A DNA stretch of 64,000 nt, from positions 1 through 64,000 of the IMG/VR virus record IMGVR_UViG_3300007760_000005. One strand, 5' to 3'. Each line of letters begins with the position of its first letter. Position 1 is the first letter of the stretch. Below, in pieces: positions 8,418 to 17,577 of this stretch. Made by a program: the position numbers and the translations under genes. This DNA comes from a virus. The notes beneath the pieces were generated by a model. That model searched no databases and had not been told where the DNA came from. It saw only the letters and a program-made list of their open reading frames with translations.

Positions 8418-9596
8418 ATGGCGCAAGACCCAATCCAGTTAGACGCAATCCAAATAGAGGCTTCCAGTGGCGACACCCTGACGATTTCTCGTTCAACCGA
8501 TGGCGACCTTGAGTTTGTCGATGCGAAGGTTACGGACGGGATCGGGCTGGCCCGCCTTGCGGGAGTTACCGCCAATGCGACTGTCTTGGTGGTTGGGGAC
8601 AATGCTCAATACAGCACAATTCAAGACGCTGTGGATGCGGTTTCGGCCACTTCCAGCGCAACAAATCCCCACACAATCCTTGTAACCTCTGGAACTTACA
8701 GCGAAAACATCACTATTGATAAGGATGGGATCAGCGTTGTTGGGATCGGTAGACCTGTAGTTTCCGCAGCAGCGGGCGACACGTTCACCATCCAGGCTGG
8801 TGTTTCCACCACCCCCAAAACTTTAGATTTGGTGGATCTACGAGTTCAGTCATCTGAGGACTCTTCCTCGTGCGTTCGAGTAATCGGCGGGGCGGGATCG
8901 ACAATCGGAGAGGACCGTATTCGTATTCAAAACTGTGAACTGCAAGCGTCGGGAGTAGGTTCTCGGCCTTTGCGAGCTTCCACTGTGGGCAACATTGTAG
9001 CGGTGGGGGGCGATTGGAACCCTGTGGCAACGACTTTGATTGAGATTGACCAGTGTGCCAGTGTCCTTCTCAAAGGCATCCAGCGACTTTCTGACATTCA
9101 GATTGCTTATACGACCGCTTCGGCGGTGTCCGATATTGCGGCCACCAGCCACCGTATTGAGGAATGTGGTGAAGTGGGAGATGTTCTGATCAACCTAACT
9201 GGTGGGAATTCTGTCGTTATTGCCGGATGCCCGAATGTTGGGGATGTAACTATTGGTGGAGATAGGTCGGCACGGGTAATCGGCTGCATGATTGGGGATT
9301 TGACCCTGAACAACACCGTAACTGCTGTTTCCGTGGGATCGTCTCACGGGGATCTGGCGGGTGACGGGACGCTTTCAGAGAGTGGTTCCACAGGAGAAAT
9401 CGCCTTTGCTGCGAGTGCTGCTGAAACCGTGACCTTTGCTGTCTCCCAACCTGATAATCAATACTTCGTTTGTACTGAGTGTTCTATGAACGCCGCACCC
9501 GCCATTGGAGCGAAGACAAGCGAAGGCTTTACAATCACTTTCGATGGGGTTCAAACGGGTACGGTGGGCTGGTCAGTTGTACGGAGCACACTATGA
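8418..9596 (+). CDS. Beta-helix virion protein with the same C-terminal domain
   Basis: The 392-residue protein has the pectin-lyase-like right-handed beta-helix opening YSTIQDAVDAVSA ... HTILVTSGTYSENITID (about 65-105), then repeated short strands (IRIQNCELQ, IEIDQCASV, VVIAGCPNV, ARVIGCMIG) typical of helix coils with a Cys/Asn ladder. The last 70 residues (VTFAVSQPDNQYFV ... SEGFTITFDGVQTGTVGWSVV) match the tip domain of the preceding gene. It could be a tailspike-like or head-decoration fibre. No catalytic residues are assigned. Confidence 0.6.
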   Translation: MAQDPIQLDAIQIEASSGDTLTISRSTDGDLEFVDAKVTDGIGLARLAGVTANATVLVVGDNAQYSTIQDAVDAVSATSSATNPHTILVTSGTYSENITIDKDGISVVGIGRPVVSAAAGDTFTIQAGVSTTPKTLDLVDLRVQSSEDSSSCVRVIGGAGSTIGEDRIRIQNCELQASGVGSRPLRASTVGNIVAVGGDWNPVATTLIEIDQCASVLLKGIQRLSDIQIAYTTASAVSDIAATSHRIEECGEVGDVLINLTGGNSVVIAGCPNVGDVTIGGDRSARVIGCMIGDLTLNNTVTAVSVGSSHGDLAGDGTLSESGSTGEIAFAASAAETVTFAVSQPDNQYFVCTECSMNAAPAIGAKTSEGFTITFDGVQTGTVGWSVVRSTL

Positions 9597-9946
9597 GCTT
9601 AAGAAATCAGATCATTAAGCTGGCTTATGAGCATCCAGAATTGCGGAAAGACCTTCTTCCATTAGTGAAGAAGGGGTCAGAGGCGTATGACACAGACGAG
9701 TGGGCCAAGGGGCTTGAACAACTTGTAGACAACCCTTTGGACGATTTGATGAAAAAGTCTCGTTACTATGATGGGACAGGACTGCATGAGGCCATTTTGT
9801 ACTCGATTACGGGTAACACGGGCTATCCCAAATCAATGAGGAAGGCGGTCCATGGGGTGCTTGCGGCTTTCCAGCGGGATCTTTTGAAGATGATGGATCG
9901 TTGGGATGCTCATCAGAGAAAGATTGGTGTGGATTTCCATGAGTGA
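9593..9946 (+). CDS. Small virion-block protein with LAYEHPELR motif
   Basis: ATG 9593 overlaps the stop of the beta-helix gene (ATGA). The 117-residue helical product begins MSLRNQIIKLAYEHPELRKDLLPLVKKG, an N-terminal helix I recall from small proteins of other large phages. The rest is mixed helix with no catalytic motif. Function unknown; position suggests a virion or assembly role. Confidence 0.55.
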   Translation: MSLRNQIIKLAYEHPELRKDLLPLVKKGSEAYDTDEWAKGLEQLVDNPLDDLMKKSRYYDGTGLHEAILYSITGNTGYPKSMRKAVHGVLAAFQRDLLKMMDRWDAHQRKIGVDFHE

Positions 9947-9961
9947 TTTTGGAGGCAGAAA

Positions 9962-10504
9962 ATGAGCGAATTTTGGGACGAACTGACAGGTAACTATGTT
10001 GCCAGAGTAAACGAGGCTATCGACTCTCATTTGAAGGGTAAACAGCTTGGTGACGCTCGAACGTCCTCCATGCAAGCCTTGACCGACAAGGGCCGTGCGG
10101 CCCATGCGATCCCTCTTCCCGTAGCGGAAGGTACACGGGTCGCCTTCATCGTGAATGTCGGCTCTGTTCTTTCATACCCCGACCCTCCCGAAGCAGGCAC
10201 GATTGGCACGGTTGTCCGAGTTCATACGTCGCTTGGTAATAAGACCAGCCATGATGAGATGGTTTTTGTACGGTGGGACGGTAACCATGATGTAATGCCC
10301 GTGGATCGGCGGCATCTTCGAGTAGATAAGATGCGAGTCGCCAGCCTTGGGGATCTTAGTGAGTTCTTATTGGTTGCTGGCAACCAAGTTGAGGGCGAGC
10401 TTGTTCATAAATCTACGGACGATATGTGGTCCCTCCAGCAAGACGGTGATGCTTGGGTCATTGAACGTCTGTTCGAGGAATCTGATGGTCCGCTTCAAAC
10501 ATAA
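9962..10504 (+). CDS. Hypothetical protein with SH3-like barrel
   Basis: Ribosome site GGAGG precedes ATG 9962. The 180-residue protein has a central SH3/KOW-like barrel (VAEGTRVAFIVNVG ... AGTIGTVVRVHTSLGNKTSHDEMVFVRWDGNHDVMPVDRRHLRV) and a C-terminal module LVHKSTDDMWSLQQDGDAWVIERLFEESDGP. I recall this C-terminal module from other phage virion-block proteins. Function unknown. Confidence 0.55.
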   Translation: MSEFWDELTGNYVARVNEAIDSHLKGKQLGDARTSSMQALTDKGRAAHAIPLPVAEGTRVAFIVNVGSVLSYPDPPEAGTIGTVVRVHTSLGNKTSHDEMVFVRWDGNHDVMPVDRRHLRVDKMRVASLGDLSEFLLVAGNQVEGELVHKSTDDMWSLQQDGDAWVIERLFEESDGPLQT

Positions 10505-10572
10505 ATCTGGCCCTGCCCGTCCAACGGTAAAGTCCCTATCTATAGTCGATTGTAGAAACGGAGGTTTGCCGT

Positions 10573-11199
10573 ATGGCCGATAAACGCAATAGGATGGCGA
10601 GTCGTGTAGTGACACGGTATCTGCGCTCAAAAACAGCCGCTATGTCCAAGACAGCGGGTGAAGTTCGTTTCATCAAGGACCGTGGTTCAGATGAGAAAAA
10701 CTGGGCCTACGCCGATACAGGGCCGTCCGAGCGAGATTTGAATGTTGAGTTTGAGTTTTCACCCGCTCGACTAAAGCCTTTGGCGAAATGCCTTCGTTCA
10801 TGTCTTATGGCCTTGGGCCACACACAAAGCTCTTATCATGAGTTTGCGAAACTCAAATCAGCCTTGATCTCACCAGACGGCAATCTTGGCGGTAAGGGCT
10901 ATATTCAAGAAATCCGTGCGATGCGACGGCAGTTTATGAACTGCTCCGAAGCCCTTTCTTCCCTTACGGACACCTTGTACGACGAAATCAATGCTCCCCA
11001 TTGGTCTATGGATAACCCTACCGTGGATCGACAGAGGGATGAGGTCAAAGACATCATGGAAGATGTGGAGGAGATCAAAGAGAATCCAGAGGCCGCCGCC
11101 GATGAGGTTGTTGAAGATCAATTTTCAGGTAGGCAAGCCCACAGGAAAACCGCCGCCATCAATCGAGTCCTTGGCCGAACTAATGGGAGAACCAAATGA
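10573..11199 (+). CDS. Virion-block helical protein with RVVTRYL tag
   Basis: The 208-residue protein follows an AACGGAGG ribosome site. Its N-terminus is basic and carries MASRVVTRYLRSKTA, matching the recurring tag helix. The body (LKPLAKCLRSCLMALGH ... SALISPDGNLGGKGYIQEIRAMRRQF ... DTLYDEINAPHW) is all-helical and belongs to a type I recall only from phages. The C-terminus is acidic then basic. Its last bases overlap the next ATG. It may be an internal head or cargo protein. Confidence 0.6.
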   Translation: MADKRNRMASRVVTRYLRSKTAAMSKTAGEVRFIKDRGSDEKNWAYADTGPSERDLNVEFEFSPARLKPLAKCLRSCLMALGHTQSSYHEFAKLKSALISPDGNLGGKGYIQEIRAMRRQFMNCSEALSSLTDTLYDEINAPHWSMDNPTVDRQRDEVKDIMEDVEEIKENPEAAADEVVEDQFSGRQAHRKTAAINRVLGRTNGRTK

Positions 11200-13433
11200 G
11201 TAAGAAAAAAGCGAAGCAGAGCGAGTCTCATCTCCCCGATGGCGGCCATGTCCCAACTTCCGGTTTCAATTACGGCTTAGACGGCTTTGATTTTGATATG
11301 GATTACGGAGACGGCGTTGAAGACGGGGCCGTGTTACCTGAAGCCTACGGCATGGCCGAGCTTCCTGAAGGCATCCTTCCCGAAAGCCCCGATGAAAAAG
11401 ATGCTGAAGCTGGACCCCCTTCCGCCCCCAGCAACTACACAGGGCCAGCCGTCCAAGTGAAGCAGCGCAGCGGCCCCCTCCATAAACATATGGGCGATCC
11501 TTGGGGACTGCTGGCTTCTGGTGCTGTTCTTTCAGAGGAAGAGAACTCGCAGCTTGGGAAGAAATCCTCCCTCGCCAATCTCGATTGGCTTGATCCCTCG
11601 CTCGAACAAGATGAAGACAGGCTTCCTGTCAATCCTGTGGATAAGGCTCAGGCTGCTCTCCAACAAGCGTGGGTAGAGACTCGAACAAACGGGTTGGAAC
11701 TGATTCCTAATCGGAACAAAGAGGTTGAGCGGTATCAAGCTGAAGTTCGTGATCCCGGCCAAACATCAGGGCTTCCAGGCTACGACAATGTAAAAGCCGC
11801 CATGCAAAAAGCTATGCGGCGATCCGCTTGTGGTTATTCGATGGAGGCGTTGCTGAAAGAAGCCGCCGAAGAGCTTGAAACTCCCGACACCACGGCACGG
11901 CTTTTGGCTGGCCTGATTTCAGAGGAGCACGGTTTAGCTGGAAACGTGTTTATTCGAGCGTCAGCCTTTCCTGGGATGCACAACGGAAAATGGGACTCTC
12001 TCATTAAGACGAAGTGTGCCTCCGCCGCCTATATTTTGGCAGAGCCAAACACGAAGATGGCCGCTTTTGAGAACTACCTCGGTAAGCGAGTTGTTCTTGA
12101 TATTCCTTGGAAGGAAGCGTTGAGGGTTTATGCCCCACGACTCAAAGCCTTGGGCATCAAGGTCGCTGGTTCGGACCCTCGCACAGCCCTTAAAACCGCC
12201 TTTACTACGAAGCCTACGAGGAAGCCGAGGCGCAGAGAAGCCTTTACGACACACAAAACGCCCGTAGAGTCGGTCAGTATGGCCGAGGCAAAAGAGAAGT
12301 TCTCGGCTTCTAAGAAGCAAGCGCAAGCTAAGATTACGGGCGATACGCTGGACACGGTGTTGAAGACCCGTGCTCAGAAGCATGTCCTTGAGTTGGTGCG
12401 GAATGGTTCACTGACGAAAAAGGCCGCTAAAGAGATCATCAATAGTGGGGCGAGTCCTAAAGAGATGCTTCGCTTTGCTACCGCAGCGGCCTTTCCGACA
12501 GCGGGTAAAGACTACAAGCCGAGTGGCATCCATACGAAGGATGTAGGTCAGGCTCGTAAGCTCAAGCATGAGTGGGCCAAGAAGGTCACGGCTGACTTGA
12601 AGAAAAGCAAGTTGGATCAGGCCAAAGAGCATGTTCAGGCTTTGGCGGATAAGGCTCAAATCACACAACGACAAGCGGATAGGCTACTCAAGTCCAAGCG
12701 TAATGCGGGCGAGTTAGTACACGCTGCATCTGCGGTGGTGGCTTTGAACAACTCGAAGCGTGGCGAGATTACCGCTACACCTGTTCGAGAGTATTCGGAA
12801 GCCATTTACACAGAGGCGATCCCAGAGAGTCGAACCACCAAAACCAGTAGCGTAGATGTTCGGAAGCTCGTTAAGTGGTCTCGGATTCAGATGTCTGAGG
12901 GCGTGTTGGGCAAGGATTTCGACGACCTTCTTTCCGCTCGCTTTTCAAAGCGTTTGGTAGAGGCGGCTGGTCATGAGCTTATTCAGATTCGTGAGGCCCA
13001 CGAGGGCCTTTCAGGGCAAGTTTATGTAGACACCGAAGCCTACGCCACTCCCGAAGGAACCAAAGGCTGTGACAGGGGCGCAGACAGGCACAGAACGAAC
13101 GGCTTGAAGTTCGCTTTGTGTATGCCTCGATGTGGGACTTGTAAGTTCGCAAACAAACTCCCTGACGGGCTTTCTGTTTGTCAGAAGTACAATAAGATTC
13201 TGGTAGAGGAAGCTCCGGTTGAGAACCCGAAGAAGTATCAAGCAGAGGCTCTTCGGCTTGCCAGAGCCAGTGATGCAGAAATCACGGCTTCTTTGTTTTC
13301 GGGCTACGACCCATCCGAGTTTCAACTGTCGAACGATTCCATGACAGGGTTCGATTTCAACGACACTCCCGAACACGAAGAGTTGGCGGGGGTGTTCTTT
13401 GGTGGGATGAGCCTTGGGGAAGATGATGAGTAG
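11196..13433 (+). CDS. Large virion protein with duplicated domain and cysteine cluster
   Basis: The 745-residue protein has an acidic, disordered N-terminus (1-150), a helical lysine-rich middle (330-520), and two related segments. These are EEHGLAGNVFIRASAFPGMH (about 243-262) and REAHEGLSGQVYVDTEAYAT (about 598-617). The second is followed by a Cys cluster, KGCDRGAD ... LCMPRCGTCKF ... VCQKYN, that may bind zinc. No enzymatic motif is recognised. It lies before the Dps-like and terminase genes and overlaps both neighbours, suggesting a head-associated structural or cargo protein. Confidence 0.6.
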   Translation: MSKKKAKQSESHLPDGGHVPTSGFNYGLDGFDFDMDYGDGVEDGAVLPEAYGMAELPEGILPESPDEKDAEAGPPSAPSNYTGPAVQVKQRSGPLHKHMGDPWGLLASGAVLSEEENSQLGKKSSLANLDWLDPSLEQDEDRLPVNPVDKAQAALQQAWVETRTNGLELIPNRNKEVERYQAEVRDPGQTSGLPGYDNVKAAMQKAMRRSACGYSMEALLKEAAEELETPDTTARLLAGLISEEHGLAGNVFIRASAFPGMHNGKWDSLIKTKCASAAYILAEPNTKMAAFENYLGKRVVLDIPWKEALRVYAPRLKALGIKVAGSDPRTALKTAFTTKPTRKPRRREAFTTHKTPVESVSMAEAKEKFSASKKQAQAKITGDTLDTVLKTRAQKHVLELVRNGSLTKKAAKEIINSGASPKEMLRFATAAAFPTAGKDYKPSGIHTKDVGQARKLKHEWAKKVTADLKKSKLDQAKEHVQALADKAQITQRQADRLLKSKRNAGELVHAASAVVALNNSKRGEITATPVREYSEAIYTEAIPESRTTKTSSVDVRKLVKWSRIQMSEGVLGKDFDDLLSARFSKRLVEAAGHELIQIREAHEGLSGQVYVDTEAYATPEGTKGCDRGADRHRTNGLKFALCMPRCGTCKFANKLPDGLSVCQKYNKILVEEAPVENPKKYQAEALRLARASDAEITASLFSGYDPSEFQLSNDSMTGFDFNDTPEHEELAGVFFGGMSLGEDDE

Positions 13434-14013
13434 ACTTGCTGCCAGAGTTGCGTCACGACACCTAAAGAAAGCCTATTTGGTAGGTGTCCCTACGCACGTT
13501 CATGCAGCACAGACTATTCTTACGGTAACTCTCGCAACGCTTCGAGGGTTGCGGTGGATGCACTGGTCAGCGCATTGGTCAGCAAAAGGCCAATCCAGCT
13601 ATGGGGATCACCAGTTGTTTGAGCGCATGTATAACCAGATGACGGGAGAGATTGACCAGCTTGCCGAAAAGTGTGTTGGGCTATTTGGCCCCGATTCGGT
13701 CAGCCCTTTCTCCCAAATGGATAAAGCGCAAGCACATATCTCAAGGTTCAAAGAAGTGGATTGCCCGCTTTTGAGAGCTTTGGCGGGGGAAGAAGACCTA
13801 CAAGTCACGATTCGCACTGCCTATGACCTACTAAAAGGCATGGATAGCCTGTCTCTTGGTATGGATGATTATCTAATGACATTAGCAAATCAACATGAGG
13901 TCTTTATTTACCTGTTACAACAACGAATGACAGACTCCGAAGGCCGCCCAGGAATTGAAAAACCGCCCTACGATTTTAGTCTGGTGGGTGAACCCATAGG
14001 AGACATCGAATGA
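13423..14013 (+). CDS. Dps/ferritin-like protein with tag helix
   Basis: The 196-residue protein begins LAARVASRHLKKA, a copy of the recurring tag, then enters a ferritin-like helical bundle: LRGLRWMHWSAHWSAKGQSS and DHQLFERMYNQMTGEIDQLAEK. Counting from ATG 13423 gives H51, H63, E67, D78 and E82. These are the same spacing and numbering as the E. coli Dps ferroxidase ligands (H51, H63, D67, D78, E82), with Glu for Asp at 67. Dps proteins oxidise and store iron and protect DNA. Later helices (DLQVTIRTAYDLLKGMDSLSLGMDDYL) complete the bundle. GGGGAAG precedes the start. A role inside the virion is inferred from context only. Confidence 0.65.
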   Translation: MMSRLAARVASRHLKKAYLVGVPTHVHAAQTILTVTLATLRGLRWMHWSAHWSAKGQSSYGDHQLFERMYNQMTGEIDQLAEKCVGLFGPDSVSPFSQMDKAQAHISRFKEVDCPLLRALAGEEDLQVTIRTAYDLLKGMDSLSLGMDDYLMTLANQHEVFIYLLQQRMTDSEGRPGIEKPPYDFSLVGEPIGDIE

Positions 14014-14477
14014 CACGCAAAACAAAAGGTCGCTTTGAAATTATCTCCCCCGCATTGGGGACAGTGACCTATCAACACATTGATCTCGGTGGGGGGAAGG
14101 TTATCAATGCAAATTTGACCGGAAACCCCACCGCCTGTGAAGCTACCCTTACGGTAATCGCAACGAACGCCATTTCATCAAAAGGTTCCCGAATTACATT
14201 AGGGGACATTGAACTGGTTGAAGGCACTCATTGGGAGATTGCCGGTAATGTGAACGATACCGCTTCAAATATCGCTGATGCGATTGGAGCTACCCTTAAT
14301 GACGGTATCGCAGGGTTCAGCGCAGTGGCGGTAGATGCTGATGTGACCATTAGTGGTCCAAACGGCCCCCAAGATATTACCTTGGAGTTGGTCGATTACA
14401 CAGAAAACCTCACGCTTGATCCCACCACAGGGGTAATGTCTGAAGGCTCCCCGGCTATTACGGGGCCAGACTTCTAA
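14010..14477 (+). CDS. Virion structural protein, beta-rich
   Basis: The 155-residue protein contains the segment ACEATLTVIATNAISSKGSRITLGDIELVEGTHWEIAGNVNDTASNIADAIGATLN. This is a module I recall in phage tail and decoration proteins (strand pair, short EGTHW-type turn, helix of Ala/Asn). It overlaps the Dps-like gene by four bases. Exact place in the particle is unknown. Confidence 0.5.
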   Translation: MTRKTKGRFEIISPALGTVTYQHIDLGGGKVINANLTGNPTACEATLTVIATNAISSKGSRITLGDIELVEGTHWEIAGNVNDTASNIADAIGATLNDGIAGFSAVAVDADVTISGPNGPQDITLELVDYTENLTLDPTTGVMSEGSPAITGPDF

Positions 14478-14491
14478 CCTGTGGAGAGGGA

Positions 14492-15172
14492 ATGGCAGCC
14501 AACAAAAAGCAGACGAAAGAAGAGCGTTACCGCCTGCTTCGGATGTGTCCAGACGATGCTATGCGGGTCAAAGTTACCGATGAATTCGGTAAAGAGAAGT
14601 ACCGCAACCTTCAAGATGTCATCGAAACGGATGTAATCCAGACAGATAAGAAGGGCGCACCCATCACAATGAAGGGTAAGCCGGGACGGAAGTATGCTCC
14701 CCGATCCGCCCCCATAGCGAACGAGGCGGTTGCTAACTCCATTCGTCGGAAGGATGCGGCCCGTGATTGCGATTCCATTTTAATCGCTACACAGGAAGCC
14801 CCTGAATCCCCTGAGGTGCTTCGTAATGTGATGTCCGAACTGGCGGAAGAAGCCGCCAGTTTGAAGTTTGAGCGAGAAGAAGCCGAACGAAAAGGGGATG
14901 CCACATCACAACTATCCATCCGTCGAGCACGGATTCTTCAAGCGGTTGGAGACACTTGGCTTAAGCGAAAGTCTCAGTTGGCCCAACAAGCCTTGGATGT
15001 AGACGGCCCTGAGTTTGGGGCGGTGTTTGAGCTTTTGGTGGAAACCTTCAAAGAATCAATGTTGGAGTGTGGTTCTCGCCCTGAAATGGTGGAGACTGTC
15101 ATTTCTAAGTTTGCAAGTAAACTCGATGACGAGTGGAAAGCCGAGGCGAGTAAGCGTGTGAAGGAGGCTTAG
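14492..15172 (+). CDS. Possible terminase small subunit
   Basis: The 226-residue, highly charged helical protein sits directly before the large terminase, one base separating them, which is the usual place of the small subunit. Its N-terminus is basic (KKQTKEERYRLLRM), the middle is coiled-coil-like (LAEEAASLKFEREEAERKG), and the C-terminus is helical. I see no clear HTH, so the call rests mainly on position. The small subunit would recognise phage DNA for packaging. Confidence 0.4.
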   Translation: MAANKKQTKEERYRLLRMCPDDAMRVKVTDEFGKEKYRNLQDVIETDVIQTDKKGAPITMKGKPGRKYAPRSAPIANEAVANSIRRKDAARDCDSILIATQEAPESPEVLRNVMSELAEEAASLKFEREEAERKGDATSQLSIRRARILQAVGDTWLKRKSQLAQQALDVDGPEFGAVFELLVETFKESMLECGSRPEMVETVISKFASKLDDEWKAEASKRVKEA

Positions 15173-15173
15173 G

Positions 15174-16994
15174 GTGGCCCTTTCAGATATCGCTAAATCT
15201 GCTGGAAAAGTAGACGCTTCTTTACAGAAAGACGCAAACATCATTGAGTTTGTAGAGTCCTCTTGGGGCTTGAAAATGAAGCTGTTTCCCATTCAGCGGA
15301 TCATTCTCAAGATCCACTATGGGCTTGAATTGGACGATACAACCACATTCAAGATTTCCGATTGGCGCAGAGAAGACTTCAAGGACTACACCGAGAAAAC
15401 ATATCTTGAGTGGTTGTATGATGAGGGCCGATGCAACATTCGGGAGGTGGTGCCGGGGCATGAGCGACGAGAGATGATCCTGAGTATTGGTCGCCGTTCT
15501 GGAAAGACCCTTCTCTCATCCTGTATTGCTGCTTATGAGACATACAGGCTGATTAAGAAAGAGAACCCTCAACAGTATTACGGATTGCCCGCATCTAATA
15601 ACATTCAGATCATTTCGGTTGCTACAGATAAGGATCAGGCGGGCCTTTTATATCAAGAGGTGTCAGGCCATTTTCGCAACACGGCGTTTTTCCATCCCTA
15701 TACGGCAAACAATACGATGTCTTATGCGAGGTTTCAGACTCCAGACGATATCAAGAGGTATGGGACTTATGCGGATGACCCCAATGCAAAAGCTACCCTT
15801 AAGGTAACTTTTCGCTCCTGCGTAGCCAAAGGTTTGCGTGGTGCAGGTAACTTGGTGGTGATTCTTGATGAGGTTGCCCACTTCACAGACAAGGGGCAGT
15901 CCGGGGCCGAAGCGGTCTATAACGCCGTAACACCCTCTACTTCAGCGTTCTCGCCCAAAGACCCGACCGATTCTCGGATTCCAATCGGCCCTGTAGAGGG
16001 CCGTATCATTTTGATTTCCTCCCCTTTAGGTCGCCAAGGCCAGTTCTACAAACTGTTCCAAATTGGAATGAGGGGTGGGAAGGCTGCGGAAAACATGCTG
16101 TGTGTTCAGGCCCCTACATGGGAAGTGAACCCAACGGTTCCCGCCACAGAGTTTGAAAAGCACTACATCAAAGACCCGAACGTATTCTTTACGGAGTACG
16201 GCGGTGTTTTCACTGACCGAACAAAAGGTTGGATTGAGCGGGAGTCTGATCTTATGGATTGCGTGATCCCAGACCGTAAAGCTCGCACAGGGGCCAAATC
16301 AAAGGCCCCCCATTTTGTCGGGATCGACCTTGGCCTTGTAGGTGACGGCACCGCTATTGCTATTGGACACATAGACACAAACAATAAGATTGTGGTGGAT
16401 TTGGTGGACAGCATTAAAGCGGGTGAGGGGCAGTACGCCGATAAAGATCGTCTTGAGTTCGATGACGTGGCCGATTGGATTCTTGCGTTGAGTAAGAAGT
16501 TTTACTTCTCGGAGGGTCTTTTTGATCAATGGGCGGGGATTCCTTTGGAGCAGGCCCTTATCAAGCGAGGTTTGAGGAAGCTCCGTTCCGAGGCGATGAC
16601 GAAACCTAAAACCAGTGAAATGTTCAAGAACTTCAAAGATATGCTTTTCGATAAAAGGTTGGAGCTATACGACCACCCGATCCCCGAAGGCGAACAGCAC
16701 TGTGCATACATAAAGGAGCTTTTAGAGCTTCAAGCCCACTACCACTCAAAGTTTGTGACTACGGTGGAGGCCCCCAATACAGAAGGGAAACACGATGATA
16801 TGGCGGATGCTCTTTGCCGAATGATCTGGCTTGCCTCACAGCATTTGGGGAACCAGAAGTACATGGTGGGCCATCGAGGGGGCGTTAACAACAATGAGGC
16901 TTCTATAACAAGGCACAGAAGGAAGGCCCGACTCAAGGCTATGCGAGGTGGCTCACACGAGTCTCGGCAAGTGCCTGGGAAGAAGAGGAGATAA
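15174..16994 (+). CDS. terL: Terminase large subunit (packaging ATPase-nuclease)
   Basis: The 606-residue protein has an ATPase half with Walker A GRRSGKT (106-112), Walker B VVILDEVAH (228-236) and coupling motif ISSP (281-284). A nuclease half of RNase H fold follows, with the first catalytic Asp in FVGIDLGLVGDGTA (381-394) and the last in KHDDMADALCR near residue 545. It pumps DNA into the prohead and cuts concatemers. GTG 15174 is preceded by AAGGAGG. It is followed at two bases by a small gene, then the portal. Confidence 0.92.
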   Translation: MALSDIAKSAGKVDASLQKDANIIEFVESSWGLKMKLFPIQRIILKIHYGLELDDTTTFKISDWRREDFKDYTEKTYLEWLYDEGRCNIREVVPGHERREMILSIGRRSGKTLLSSCIAAYETYRLIKKENPQQYYGLPASNNIQIISVATDKDQAGLLYQEVSGHFRNTAFFHPYTANNTMSYARFQTPDDIKRYGTYADDPNAKATLKVTFRSCVAKGLRGAGNLVVILDEVAHFTDKGQSGAEAVYNAVTPSTSAFSPKDPTDSRIPIGPVEGRIILISSPLGRQGQFYKLFQIGMRGGKAAENMLCVQAPTWEVNPTVPATEFEKHYIKDPNVFFTEYGGVFTDRTKGWIERESDLMDCVIPDRKARTGAKSKAPHFVGIDLGLVGDGTAIAIGHIDTNNKIVVDLVDSIKAGEGQYADKDRLEFDDVADWILALSKKFYFSEGLFDQWAGIPLEQALIKRGLRKLRSEAMTKPKTSEMFKNFKDMLFDKRLELYDHPIPEGEQHCAYIKELLELQAHYHSKFVTTVEAPNTEGKHDDMADALCRMIWLASQHLGNQKYMVGHRGGVNNNEASITRHRRKARLKAMRGGSHESRQVPGKKRR

Positions 16995-16995
16995 G

Positions 16996-17271
16996 ATGCC
17001 CAACAAAGACCCCACTGATCCTGTACGGGCTGATTACCGTCTTATCAAAGATTTCATCGATAAGTATGGTCCTGATGCCGTGCATATTGGGGCCGAGTAT
17101 GATGAGATCATACGGGTGTTTAAGCGGGCTGGTGGTTCTTGGAGAAGGCTCTTTTCAGGTAGTGTTCCCCATATTACTCTCTTGAAGAAAGTTGTGAAAA
17201 CGGCTTACAAGACAGGGCATATTACACGGTCAGGGTTTAAGTCGGATGAACCTCGAAAAGGTCGTGGGTAG
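16996..17271 (+). CDS. Hypothetical small basic protein
   Basis: ATG 16996 follows GAGGAG one base after the terminase stop. The 91-residue product is helical and basic (VRADYRLIKDFIDKYG, IIRVFKRAGGSWRRLF). It lies between terminase and portal. No family recognised. Confidence 0.5.
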   Translation: MPNKDPTDPVRADYRLIKDFIDKYGPDAVHIGAEYDEIIRVFKRAGGSWRRLFSGSVPHITLLKKVVKTAYKTGHITRSGFKSDEPRKGRG

Positions 17272-17289
17272 CCGAGGGTATTGTGGAAC

Positions 17290-17577
17290 ATGGGAAAACT
17301 TCGAGCCAGACTTGCAAAGAATGATGTGGATCGAGAGGCACTTGGTCATATGGCCAGTGCCGAGAATTCCCTTCGTCAAGCCTTGGGAGTATATTCCCAA
17401 GCGTCAAAGACGGCTTCGGGCCAACAAAAGCGTAGGTTGAAAGACATTCATCGCCACCTTAAAAATGCGTTAAATGCCCTGTCCTCTGCTCGGCCAATGG
17501 CCCCTAATTATGATTTGGACGATCCCGACTTGCAAGACAGGGTTGTTGATCGGGCCACTAAGGGACGTGAAGCATGA
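17290..17577 (+). CDS. Hypothetical small helical protein
   Basis: ATG 17290 is preferred over TTG 17281 because the GAGGG site is better spaced. The 95-residue product is helical and basic (LRARLAKNDVDREALGHMASAENSLRQAL, RRLKDIHRHLKNALNALSSA). It overlaps the portal start by four bases. Function unknown. Confidence 0.5.
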   Translation: MGKLRARLAKNDVDREALGHMASAENSLRQALGVYSQASKTASGQQKRRLKDIHRHLKNALNALSSARPMAPNYDLDDPDLQDRVVDRATKGREA

